This document shows, piece after piece, positions 42,947 through 51,058 of a stretch of DNA of 64,000 nt. The translations under genes and the position numbers were made by a program. Origin of the DNA: Croceivirga sp. GTDB taxonomy: Bacteria > Bacteroidota > Bacteroidia > Flavobacteriales > Flavobacteriaceae. The notes under the pieces were generated by a model. That model searched no databases and was not told where the DNA came from. It saw nothing but the letters and a program-made list of their open reading frames with translations. The stretch spans positions 62,001-126,000 of the forward strand of contig JANQQQ010000012.1 of the NCBI GenBank assembly GCA_028284935.1. Direction: 5' to 3'. Numbering within the stretch: position 1 is the stretch's first letter; each line of letters starts with the position of its first letter.

Positions 42947-44112
42947 AAACGAAAGAACAACTTGAGCTTCAAAAGCGTTTCCCCGTACTTTTTGATATTG
43001 ACTCCAACCTGGATCGTTTGATCAAACGTATTGAGTTGTTGAGCTATGTGAACCCTTTAAATATTGAAAAGGAAAAACAACGCTTTTTCTCTTCAAAATA
43101 CGCCGTGGAACCTGAGTTTAAATATCCCAAAGTAAAATTCAATCCGTACAAATTACAACGACTGTTCTTTGCCCAACGATTGGAGCATATTAAGGATGAT
43201 ACCCTCAGGACCATGTACAAAGAGGTCATCAATTATTACTCCAATATGATCCAATGTATTGAAACCATTGGAGAGGGCAGGCACTTTTACTACAACTCCT
43301 TGAGCGTTTATGGAACGCCAACGGAAAAGGATGTTCAAAATGCCCAATTTATTTTGCATTATGCAGATGAACCGTTGCGAAGTGATATGGATAAAATCCA
43401 TACACCAATGGAAGCAAAGGAGTATTTTGAAGCGTTTGGAAAACAATACGATTTTCCACTGAACATTCGGTTTTCCACACATATTGCGGCCGATGCCATG
43501 GTGAGCAACAGTTCAAGGACATTGATTATTAAAAAAAACGCCAAGTTCAGTAAAAATCAATTATTGACCTTGGCCCACCATGAAATTGGAATCCATTTGG
43601 TCACCACTTATAATGGGCTACAACAGCCCTTAAAGATATTCTCCAACGGCATGCCGGAGAATGTGGAAACCCAAGAAGGTTTGGCGGTCTTTAGTGAATA
43701 TATGGGTGGGGCCTTGACGTTAAAACGTCTGAAGGAACTGGCCTATCGCGTCTTGGCTTCCGATAGCTTGATAAAGGGCTACAGTTTTGCCGATACCTTT
43801 GATTTAATTCATGGGAAGTACAAATTGAACAGAAAGGAAGCCTTCGCCATTACCTTACGTGCCCATCGCGGTGGAGGCTTTACCAAGGACCACTTGTATC
43901 TAAGTGGGCTTCGAAAGATTTATAAACGCTACCAAGGTGAAAAGTCCATGGACGTCCTACTTACTGGAAAAGTGGCACTGGTTGATGAACCCAACATCAA
44001 ATATTTACGTCATCTTGGATTGGCCCAGTCTATAACCTACAAATGCCTTTCCTTTGCGCATAAACGCAATACCAATACCACCCTGGATTTTGTTTTAAAC
44101 AACCTTAGATAA
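42940..44112 (+). CDS. DUF1704/MATCAP-like QEGLA-motif metallopeptidase
   Basis: A 390-residue protein of the family annotated as flavohemoglobin expression-modulating QEGLA motif protein (DUF1704, TIGR02421). The active-site HExxxH is H214-EIGI-H219 in LLTLAHHEIGIHLVTTYNG, and the QEGLA motif is at 245-249, which should give the third ligand. Eukaryotic DUF1704 proteins are MATCAP tyrosine carboxypeptidases that trim tubulin tails, so a carboxypeptidase activity is likely. The bacterial substrate is unknown. Last gene of the ATP-grasp operon. Confidence 0.88.
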   Translation: MLETKEQLELQKRFPVLFDIDSNLDRLIKRIELLSYVNPLNIEKEKQRFFSSKYAVEPEFKYPKVKFNPYKLQRLFFAQRLEHIKDDTLRTMYKEVINYYSNMIQCIETIGEGRHFYYNSLSVYGTPTEKDVQNAQFILHYADEPLRSDMDKIHTPMEAKEYFEAFGKQYDFPLNIRFSTHIAADAMVSNSSRTLIIKKNAKFSKNQLLTLAHHEIGIHLVTTYNGLQQPLKIFSNGMPENVETQEGLAVFSEYMGGALTLKRLKELAYRVLASDSLIKGYSFADTFDLIHGKYKLNRKEAFAITLRAHRGGGFTKDHLYLSGLRKIYKRYQGEKSMDVLLTGKVALVDEPNIKYLRHLGLAQSITYKCLSFAHKRNTNTTLDFVLNNLR

Positions 44113-44185
44113 AACATTCCGAGACCGGTCAAGTGGGTAACCCCTGGAGGCTTTGTCCGTTTCGGATATGGAATCCGAGAATACC

Positions 44186-45019
44186 CTACAGGCTTTTTGT
44201 AGTGATGAACTTATCTACCATATAGTCCACAAGCGATTGCCAATTTTTGTTATCTCTTGCATTGGGGTTTCCTTGTTCATAAGAGGCGGTTGCCGAGTGG
44301 ATTTCCTTTTCGGTATTGGTCTCATAAACTGTTAGGACGATCGTGGTTTTGGTTTTGCCCGTAGTATTTTCCTCCATTTCCCCAAAAAAGTTGGCTTTTC
44401 TTTCACCCTGTCCTTCATTCACTTCAATGCTTAGTAAAAATTCCGTGCCGACGGCATTTCTTAATTGACCCATTGAGGCCGACTTTAGTTCTTGGTAACC
44501 GATACCGTTATCAACAAGACTTCTTATGGTCTTGGTCATATCCTGGACCTGCATGCCATGGGCTGCAGATTTCTGGGCCAAATATCCTGCGACATAATTG
44601 CTCAATTCACTGGAAAGTTCCTTACTGTAGGTACCGTTTTTATTAAAGGAGGCTGGGATAACTGCCAAACTTCCAGTTTCCACACTTTGGTTGAGAAAGA
44701 TTTCCTCTTTGGGAATGGGCTTGGACTTTTCAGCCGGTACAAACACGGTTTCCCCGGATGGGGCAGGGGTATTGGGTGAATTTCCAAAGCTTTGCGTTCG
44801 GCCACTGGCAAAAACTATTTTTTCCAGGGTATTCTTTTCCACCTCGTTAATCACCGTTTCCCCAGGATAATTGAAGCTTACGGTGGCAGAAGTTACCTTC
44901 ACCACTTTTGCTTGAATCAATTCACCGTTTTTGGTGACAATAATATCGTTTTTTGTACTTCCCTGGGCAAAGGCGCCATAGGAACACAAAACTAAAAGGA
45001 GTGTAATGAGATTTTTCAT
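44186..45019 (-). CDS. Secreted hypothetical protein, CsgG-like second half
   Basis: A 277-residue protein with signal peptide LITLLLVLCSYGAFAQ. Residues ~25-75 (DIIVTKNGELIQAKVVKVTS, then VSFNYPGETVINEVEKN) form a short domain often found at the start of Bacteroidota secreted proteins. The remainder (GSLAVIPASFNKNGTYSKEL; GTEFLLSIEVNEGQGERKA; TIVLTVYETNTEKEIHSA) is reminiscent of CsgG/penicillin-binding-protein-activator-like folds. Function unknown. Confidence 0.78.
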   Translation of the reverse strand: MKNLITLLLVLCSYGAFAQGSTKNDIIVTKNGELIQAKVVKVTSATVSFNYPGETVINEVEKNTLEKIVFASGRTQSFGNSPNTPAPSGETVFVPAEKSKPIPKEEIFLNQSVETGSLAVIPASFNKNGTYSKELSSELSNYVAGYLAQKSAAHGMQVQDMTKTIRSLVDNGIGYQELKSASMGQLRNAVGTEFLLSIEVNEGQGERKANFFGEMEENTTGKTKTTIVLTVYETNTEKEIHSATASYEQGNPNARDNKNWQSLVDYMVDKFITTKSL

Positions 45020-45367
45020 AGCACATTATTTTGAATTAATAGAAACTGAATTTGTTAGAAGATGGCAAAGGGCATTACAGGGTAATGCCTTCCCTTGCAC
45101 ACCAAATACGTCACAAATTGCGTGCCATCCCTTGTTAAAACACGGATTGCCCTTTATTTATACCTAAAAACTCGATGAATTCAATCCTTTGCCAGTGCAA
45201 AAACCAACGAAAAGGGTAAATCATAAAGAAAACAGCACCTTTTGTACATGAAGATGCCATTGCTCCCTTGGCATACGTTACCTTAGATGGCACAAAAACA
45301 GGATATGTCGCGTTTAATCCTGAATGCAACAGCTTATAGGAGAATATTAAAAGTTTTACGACACACC
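45020..45367. other. 348-base intergenic region with an inverted repeat
   Basis: Separates two divergent genes. GGCATTAC-AGG-GTAATGCC at 45071-45089 is a perfect 8-base dyad about 50 bases before the CsgG-like gene start, a possible operator. On the minus strand a short frame across 45052-45150 reads TRDGTQFVTYLVCKG and could be the tail of a lost gene, but I cannot assign it. No convincing TAnnTTTG promoter was found. Confidence 0.4.
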
Positions 45368-46084
45368 ATGAAGAATAAAGTTTCCCTAGTTCCAATCATT
45401 GTTTGCCTTTTTTCTTTTGTTATGGCGGATGCCCAGGAAAATAGCATCTGGTATTCCTACAGCCTTCAGGGTGATAAAACAAAGATTACCGAACTCAGGG
45501 ATTTGATTTTATATGAGCAAGTTAAAGAAGAGGAGAGCCCTTATCCGGCACGCGTGGATACCGTTGATATTGTTAAACGTCTAAATGATTCAACGTATGT
45601 CGTCTTCAGGCCCAGTAGGGCAGGGGATTTTGCATTAATGGCCAGTACTTGGCTGTTTAATGGCGCTATTAAGTCCATTGGAATTTATTACCCATCGGAA
45701 TCCATTGAGGCCGTGGAATCCTCCTTTCAAAAAGACCATCTGCCGGATTGGAGGGAACTCACTACTAGATGGGTGTTTTCTGAAGGGAAGGTAAAGGAAT
45801 TGGAAAGTGCCCCCGGTTATGATGAGGTGACTCGGGAGGCCATTTTGGAAGCCCTTGACATTCGTAAAGGGATTAGTCCACTCCTAAAGGCCTACATGGA
45901 GGATTTTCCGGATACTAAACCATTTCGACTTTATCGCTTTGTGGAAGTCAAGGCGCAACACAAATTCATAGCTTTAGGGTACAATCCGTATAAACAGGTG
46001 CCCTATAATTTTGAGAAACAGTTTGAGGGGGATGAGGAGGTGATCAAAGCCTTGATGGAACCCATGTCCTTTGAAAACCAATAA
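45368..46084 (+). CDS. Secreted hypothetical protein
   Basis: A 238-residue protein. The ATG at 45368 gives a signal peptide (VPIIVCLFSFVMADAQ); an in-frame ATG at 45287 would bury it and is less likely. The mature part has a repeated acidic-basic pattern (ITELRDLILYEQVKEEESPY; RYVEVKAQHK-like RFVEVKAQHKFIALGY). No family is recognised. It is followed within a base by an intrinsic terminator, so it is a single-gene unit. Confidence 0.75.
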   Translation: MKNKVSLVPIIVCLFSFVMADAQENSIWYSYSLQGDKTKITELRDLILYEQVKEEESPYPARVDTVDIVKRLNDSTYVVFRPSRAGDFALMASTWLFNGAIKSIGIYYPSESIEAVESSFQKDHLPDWRELTTRWVFSEGKVKELESAPGYDEVTREAILEALDIRKGISPLLKAYMEDFPDTKPFRLYRFVEVKAQHKFIALGYNPYKQVPYNFEKQFEGDEEVIKALMEPMSFENQ

Positions 46085-46115
46085 AAAAAGGGAAGCTGAA
46101 AAGGCTTCCCTTTTT
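46085..46115. terminator. Bidirectional intrinsic terminator
   Basis: An A run, GGGAAGC, a 7-base loop, GCTTCCC and a T5 run form a classic terminator at the end of the preceding + strand gene. On the minus strand it directly follows the DUF4139 remnant. Confidence 0.85.
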
Positions 46116-46117
46116 CC

Positions 46118-46330
46118 TTATAGGGATATGTATTTCCCCCTGGGATACTTTACTTGAAACGAAAACTGTTCCGTTTGACTTTTTCGCGGCTGTAGCTTTA
46201 GCTTCCAGCTCAACAATCCTTTTTTGGGATCGTGTTCTGCGTTGTTCAATACCAAGTCGTCCACTTCCATCTCCTTGTTTTGAGTCTTTGGTGTCCTATC
46301 CGACATTTTCAATTCAATCGCAATTCCCTC
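46118..46330 (-). pseudogene. 3' remnant of a DUF4139 (MuiA-like) gene
   Basis: The frame reads AIELKMSDRTPKTQNKEMEV, continues through GLLSWKLKLQPRKSQTEQFS and ends QVKYPRGKYISL. That is the usual C-terminal strand pattern of DUF4139/mucoidy-inhibitor MuiA-like proteins (DrxPxTqNkeieV, then LtWklkLkP, then VkYPk). Similarity extends upstream of the first possible ATG but is cut by an in-frame TAA at 46331-46333. Only the last ~70 of several hundred residues survive, so this is a truncated remnant. Confidence 0.65.
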
Positions 46331-46494
46331 TTACCAACATAAGTGCCTTTGGATTGGATTAAAGTGTACTCCAGACCTATGGTGAACGATAACTCTAAAA
46401 GGTAAGAATGTGCGTATAGACTTTTATGATGGGTAAAATTGTACTTTACCAAAGTTTATTGCGTTAGTTTCGATAAACCAATCGAAACCATTCC

Positions 46495-48351
46495 ATGACA
46501 TATCGTCTATTCACATTTGTATTTCTTCTTACGGCCTTTTCTTCTTTTTCGCAGTCCGATCCCGATTTTGGTGAGGTAGAAAGTCATTTACATTTTGTGA
46601 AGCAACTTTCCAATGCTAAGGATGAAAACTTCGAACAGATTTTAAGTGCCTATGATGCTCATATTGAAGTAAACCCATATGATATTATTGCCCAAATCGA
46701 GAGATGTAAATTTATTGGCAATTCCTACTTTGACGAGTATGAGGGATATAATTTGAAGTATGAAGAAACAGAAGCTTGCATCAACGCTCTGAATGAAAAA
46801 TATCCTGAGCATCCAGCGGTATTGATTTATGTTGCTGAAAACCGTTATGGTGAAGAACGGTTAACCATTTTGGAAACTGCAAGGGAACTTATGGATGAAA
46901 ATCCCGAAAAATGGTCCAATGATCAAAAGGCTGAGGTCTATAAATTGTTGGGTGATTCTTATCAAGAAGAGCAGTTTAAGTCACTTTCCTTCTACAAAAA
47001 AGCGCAACGCCTTGGTGATAGTTTGGATCTTTCATTGCAAATCGCAGAGATTTATGAATCTCAAGGAAAGGAAGATTTGGCTAAAGAAACGCTGTTGCGA
47101 AGTTTGGAGAAGGATACTTTTTTATGGAATATCAACCAAAAGGCCCATCTACTGTTGAAGTTGAATGAGCCTGAAAAGGCACTAGAACTGTTTGATATCG
47201 TGAACAAAAAAGACTCTACTTACATCAATAACAATGAGATGGCACAAGCAATGGCAGAGTTAGGGAATTTAGATGCGGCAAGGGACTTTTTAGTTCGCGA
47301 TACGTTGAGTGAATGGAATAGAATAGGGGCCAAACAACGCCTATTTTCCCATGATATAGCGCACTCCGATTCAAAGCTTGCCCTTCAAACCTATAGGTCG
47401 CTGCAAAATGAAACGACTTATGATGATTTTTTTGGCATCAAACGCTTTCAAGTTTTCATAAAAGATCCGTTTTTGACATGGAACCCTAAAGAAGTCTTTC
47501 ATTTTTCTTTGTTATACCTTTTGGTGATTTTGGCATTTATTATACCATATATGTGGGTATTGCCGGTTTTTGGAGTGGGGAAAGTTTTAAAAAAGAGTGG
47601 ATTTAAAATAAGGCCAAGACTAAGTTTTAGCTGGACTCTGGAACACTTTTGGCTACTAAGTTTTGTTTACTTGCTAGCCCAACTCGCCACGCTATTTGTG
47701 TTCGAGTACGAGCAGACCATGAACTATCTTTTTGACCTGGTTTCCGTGTATACTGAAGATCTAATGGATAAGGACCTGCTCGCCAATGAAATGATTTTGT
47801 TTGTGCTGTTAATGGCCATCGGAACCCTTTCGATGTTAAACAGGGAACGACTAAAGGTGGTATTTTCTTCAAACTTAAGAATACGCCAGATGATTGGTCT
47901 AGGTGTGTTGTTCGTCATTTTCAATCGAATCATTATGAAAGTGTTGGGGCTTTTTGTTGATATTGAAGAGCCCTCTTTTGACTTTAACCTGATTTTGAGT
48001 GCTGAACAGGAGATTCTAGCGATGATGTCCGTGCATGGTTTTTTGATGGCTGCCCTGTTGGTAGTGGTAATTGTCCCCATTTATGAAGAAATAATTTTTA
48101 GGGGGGTGATCTTGAACTCCGTAGAGAAATATATCGGATTTAAAGGGGCCAACATTTTTCAAGCTATCTTGTTTGGTCTGGTACATGATAATATAGCCTT
48201 ATTTGTATTTTTCTTTGTTTTTGCCTTGGTTATTGGCTATTGGGTCAAAAGAAGTAAGGGTTTATTGACCGGGATTATCTTTCATGGGGTACATAATTTA
48301 ACGGTACTGCTAGCCTTGTACTACCTCTCCAAAATTGGGGGAGGTTTTTAG
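46495..48351 (+). CDS. TPR protein fused to a CPBP intramembrane protease
   Basis: A 618-residue protein. Signal peptide (1-20); residues ~25-310 are TPR-like helical repeats (EKWSNDQKAEVYKLLGDSYQ; LDLSLQIAEIYESQGKEDLA; EPEKALELFDIVNKKDSTYI). About eight membrane segments follow from ~340. The CPBP (Abi) glutamic protease motifs are all present: IYEEIIFRGVILNSVEKYI (EExxxR), ILFGLVHDNIALFVFF, and GIIFHGVHNLTVLL. The TPR half would face the periplasm and may select substrates or partners (inference). Confidence 0.9.
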   Translation: MTYRLFTFVFLLTAFSSFSQSDPDFGEVESHLHFVKQLSNAKDENFEQILSAYDAHIEVNPYDIIAQIERCKFIGNSYFDEYEGYNLKYEETEACINALNEKYPEHPAVLIYVAENRYGEERLTILETARELMDENPEKWSNDQKAEVYKLLGDSYQEEQFKSLSFYKKAQRLGDSLDLSLQIAEIYESQGKEDLAKETLLRSLEKDTFLWNINQKAHLLLKLNEPEKALELFDIVNKKDSTYINNNEMAQAMAELGNLDAARDFLVRDTLSEWNRIGAKQRLFSHDIAHSDSKLALQTYRSLQNETTYDDFFGIKRFQVFIKDPFLTWNPKEVFHFSLLYLLVILAFIIPYMWVLPVFGVGKVLKKSGFKIRPRLSFSWTLEHFWLLSFVYLLAQLATLFVFEYEQTMNYLFDLVSVYTEDLMDKDLLANEMILFVLLMAIGTLSMLNRERLKVVFSSNLRIRQMIGLGVLFVIFNRIIMKVLGLFVDIEEPSFDFNLILSAEQEILAMMSVHGFLMAALLVVVIVPIYEEIIFRGVILNSVEKYIGFKGANIFQAILFGLVHDNIALFVFFFVFALVIGYWVKRSKGLLTGIIFHGVHNLTVLLALYYLSKIGGGF

Positions 48352-48352
48352 A

Positions 48353-48760
48353 TTAACCCAAAAACTTGGCTTGGAGTTCTGGGGTGGGAATCATACATTG
48401 GTCCTTGCGGCCAAACCATTTGTAGCGATTTCTGGCCACAAAGTCATATACCACATTGCGAATACTTGTGGGGACCCATTTGAAAATCGTAAAAACAGGC
48501 CATAGACCCTTTAGATCTCCAGCAATTTCCAAGGCGGCATCGGATTTGATAAAGTAGGCCGTACCGGGTTCAATAAGCACAAAGGAATCCACCTTTGAAG
48601 TATCGATACCCCGTTCCTTTGTAAGTTGTTCCCCGAGTTCACTTTGCAAGGCAGCATAGCGAAAGATATCCTTTTTGTCGCGTTTAATCACGAATTGAAT
48701 CACCCCATTGCACAGGTTACAAACTCCGTCAAATAGTATAATTTTCTTGCCTTCTTCCAC
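48353..48760 (-). CDS. DCC family thiol-disulfide oxidoreductase (DUF393)
   Basis: A 135-residue protein with the family start ILFDGVCNLCNGVIQFVIKR (DxxCxxC) and FRYAALQSELGEQL. The C-terminal RNRYKWFGRKDQCMIPTPE is also typical. A redox role is presumed from the CxxC; no substrate is known. Its stop lies one base from that of the convergent CPBP gene. Confidence 0.92.
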   Translation of the reverse strand: MEEGKKIILFDGVCNLCNGVIQFVIKRDKKDIFRYAALQSELGEQLTKERGIDTSKVDSFVLIEPGTAYFIKSDAALEIAGDLKGLWPVFTIFKWVPTSIRNVVYDFVARNRYKWFGRKDQCMIPTPELQAKFLG

Positions 48761-48833
48761 AATCCAAAGATACTACAGTCCCAAACGATAGCCTAGATTT
48801 TATAAGGTATTTAAGAAACTGCCCGAATCACTT

Positions 48834-49433
48834 TCAACCATTATTTGCCGTTTTTCTTTCCCTTAATATTTTAGCCCTTATCCGACTTAAGGAAACAGGA
48901 TCTGCGCCTATAAAGGAAGCTATATAACGTTGAGGAATCCTTTTTTCCAAACCATAAAATCTGTCTTGAAAAAACCGGTACAACGTAACTAAATTACCGG
49001 TAGCTAAGAACACCTCTTTTAAAGATTTCAGCTTGAGCTCCTTTTCCAAGACATTGCTCCCCAACTGATGTAAATCTTTATAACTATGCCTTAGCTCCGT
49101 AAACTTATGCTCTTCGAATAAAAGTACTTTACAATGTTCCAAAGCCTGTATGTTTAATAAGCTTCTACCATGAAACTGTCTAGTAAATGAGGGGGAGACG
49201 AAATCTCCTTCCTTATAAAAAGAGGTAGTATACTCTTTGTCCTCTTCAGTGACATAATAACAACGTAATACCCCTTCCATTACAAAGATCTCATAGCTAA
49301 AAAAGCTTCCTTTGGTTACCAGATTTTTGCTTTTGACAATAATCTTCTCTTCAGCAAGCTTTACAAGCTCGTTCCAGGTTGTTTCCTTTAGCGGAAAAAT
49401 TGAATCCAGCTGTGCTTTAATAAGATCACTCAT
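48834..49433 (-). CDS. Crp/Fnr family transcriptional regulator
   Basis: A 199-residue protein with an N-terminal cyclic-nucleotide-binding-like beta barrel (FFSYEIFVMEGVLRCYYVTE; TTSFYKEGDFVSPSFT) and a C-terminal winged helix (KRIPQRYIASFIGADPVSLS, then RIRAK). The barrel lacks an obvious RxS phosphate cassette, so cAMP binding is doubtful, as in many Bacteroidota paralogues. It is divergent from the tripeptidyl-peptidase-like hydrolase gene and may control it. Confidence 0.88.
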   Translation of the reverse strand: MSDLIKAQLDSIFPLKETTWNELVKLAEEKIIVKSKNLVTKGSFFSYEIFVMEGVLRCYYVTEEDKEYTTSFYKEGDFVSPSFTRQFHGRSLLNIQALEHCKVLLFEEHKFTELRHSYKDLHQLGSNVLEKELKLKSLKEVFLATGNLVTLYRFFQDRFYGLEKRIPQRYIASFIGADPVSLSRIRAKILRERKTANNG

Positions 49434-49502
49434 GAATTTGCGTTATCCTATTTCTTAACAACGGTTAACGAATCAAAAAATCAAAAGTACGTTATTTGAT
49501 TT

Positions 49503-51011
49503 ATGAAAAATACAGAAATATCTAACCTTAAAGGCATAATTTTCAACTTGTTGCTGTTATTGCTATTTTCTGTAAGGGGCCAAGACCATCAGGCCACTTT
49601 TTGTCCGGATACCGATAGTATTATTTGTACCGATTTTCGTTTTCCGGAGAACTGGAAAAATAAAACGGACAGAAAAATTACAATACCGGTAAAAATCTAT
49701 AAGACAAAAAACCCAAACCCGTCTTCTCCCATTTTCTGGCTCGCCGGAGGACCGGGTCAGTCTAATTTGGACTATAATCCCCCTATGGAATTTCTTGAAA
49801 ACCATGATGTAATTCTGGTGGGATATCGCGGAATTGATGGGTCTGTACGTTTGGATTGTCCAGAGATGACAAAGGCGCTAAGGGGTAAGGGAAAAGATTT
49901 ATTGTCAAAGGCCTCCGTTGATAATATTAAATACGCTGCCAAAGCGTGTAGTGATAGACTCTTGAATAGTGGTATAGACTTGAATGGCTATACCATGGAA
50001 CAGGTACTATTGGATATTGATGCCGTAAGAGGTCATTTAAAGATAGCCAAACTCAACCTGTTGAGTGGAAGTTATGGCACCCGGCTTGCCCAGCTATACG
50101 CAAAATACTATGAAGAAAAAGTAGATAAATCGGTAATGATTGGAGCTAATCCGCCGGGTAGGTTTGTTTGGGAGCCCGAAGTTATTGCCAATAAAATACA
50201 ATACTATGACGAGCTTTGTCAAAATGATCCTTACTGTAGTAGTAAATCAAAGAACCTTTACGAAACCATTGATAAGGTATTAAAGGAGATGCCAAAAACC
50301 TGGTTTTTTGCTCCTATCGACCCGGGTAAAGTCAAAGTCGTAACCTTTGGAATGCTATATCATAACGACTCGGCGCCAAAGGTGATAGGTTCCTTTTTAG
50401 CCGCAGCAGAGGGGGATTATAGTGGAATAGCGCTGATGTCCTTAGCCTATGACCACATTATGCCGGAAATGATGGTTTGGGGAGAGTTTTTAGCGAAAGG
50501 AATGATAGATTATGATAGCTCAAGGAATTATTGGGAGGAGTTCACTTCGACTACCTTCGAATTAGGCTCTCCAATGTCCGCTTTGTGCATGGACATTGGC
50601 CAAATGTGGCCCGTAACACAGCCAATCAATGATTTTTCCAAGCTACAGGAATCCAACGTTCCAACACTTATACTCAATGGGGCATTGGATATGGCAACTC
50701 CCCATGAGATTGTGCAAAAAGAACTGATGCCCTTTCTTTCAAATGGAGAGCTGGTGGTATTTGAAGGGCTGGGTCACGTAGCCGACCTCCTTTATAAATC
50801 GGACATCAAAAAAGGAATAAAAAGATACTATCTTTCAGAAGAGACAAGCTTTCAAACGGTCTATGATGACTTTAGCTTTGAAACAAAATGGGGCTTTCCC
50901 AAAATCGCTAAGATTTCCTTAGTGAGTGCCATTATAGGGATACTCCTCATTGGATTTGCGCTATATAAAGCAGGTAGAAAAGTTTTGAGTTTACGCTCTG
51001 GTTCAAAATGA
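49503..51011 (+). CDS. Secreted alpha/beta hydrolase, tripeptidyl-aminopeptidase-like
   Basis: A 502-residue protein with an N-terminal hydrophobic leader (IIFNLLLLLLFSVRGQ). The oxyanion segment is FWLAGGPGQSNLD, the nucleophile region LNLLSGSYGTRLAQLYAKYY, and a TAP-like C-terminal region (TLILNGALDMATPHEIVQKE; VFEGLGHVADLL) provides Asp and His. A single C-terminal membrane helix (SLVSAIIGILLIGFALYKAG) is unusual for the family and would anchor it in a membrane. Peptidase activity is inferred from family resemblance. Confidence 0.87.
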   Translation: MKNTEISNLKGIIFNLLLLLLFSVRGQDHQATFCPDTDSIICTDFRFPENWKNKTDRKITIPVKIYKTKNPNPSSPIFWLAGGPGQSNLDYNPPMEFLENHDVILVGYRGIDGSVRLDCPEMTKALRGKGKDLLSKASVDNIKYAAKACSDRLLNSGIDLNGYTMEQVLLDIDAVRGHLKIAKLNLLSGSYGTRLAQLYAKYYEEKVDKSVMIGANPPGRFVWEPEVIANKIQYYDELCQNDPYCSSKSKNLYETIDKVLKEMPKTWFFAPIDPGKVKVVTFGMLYHNDSAPKVIGSFLAAAEGDYSGIALMSLAYDHIMPEMMVWGEFLAKGMIDYDSSRNYWEEFTSTTFELGSPMSALCMDIGQMWPVTQPINDFSKLQESNVPTLILNGALDMATPHEIVQKELMPFLSNGELVVFEGLGHVADLLYKSDIKKGIKRYYLSEETSFQTVYDDFSFETKWGFPKIAKISLVSAIIGILLIGFALYKAGRKVLSLRSGSK

Positions 51012-51058
51012 ATTTAGAAGTATTTAAAAGTAGTTTTAACCATTGGCTGCTATGCAAA

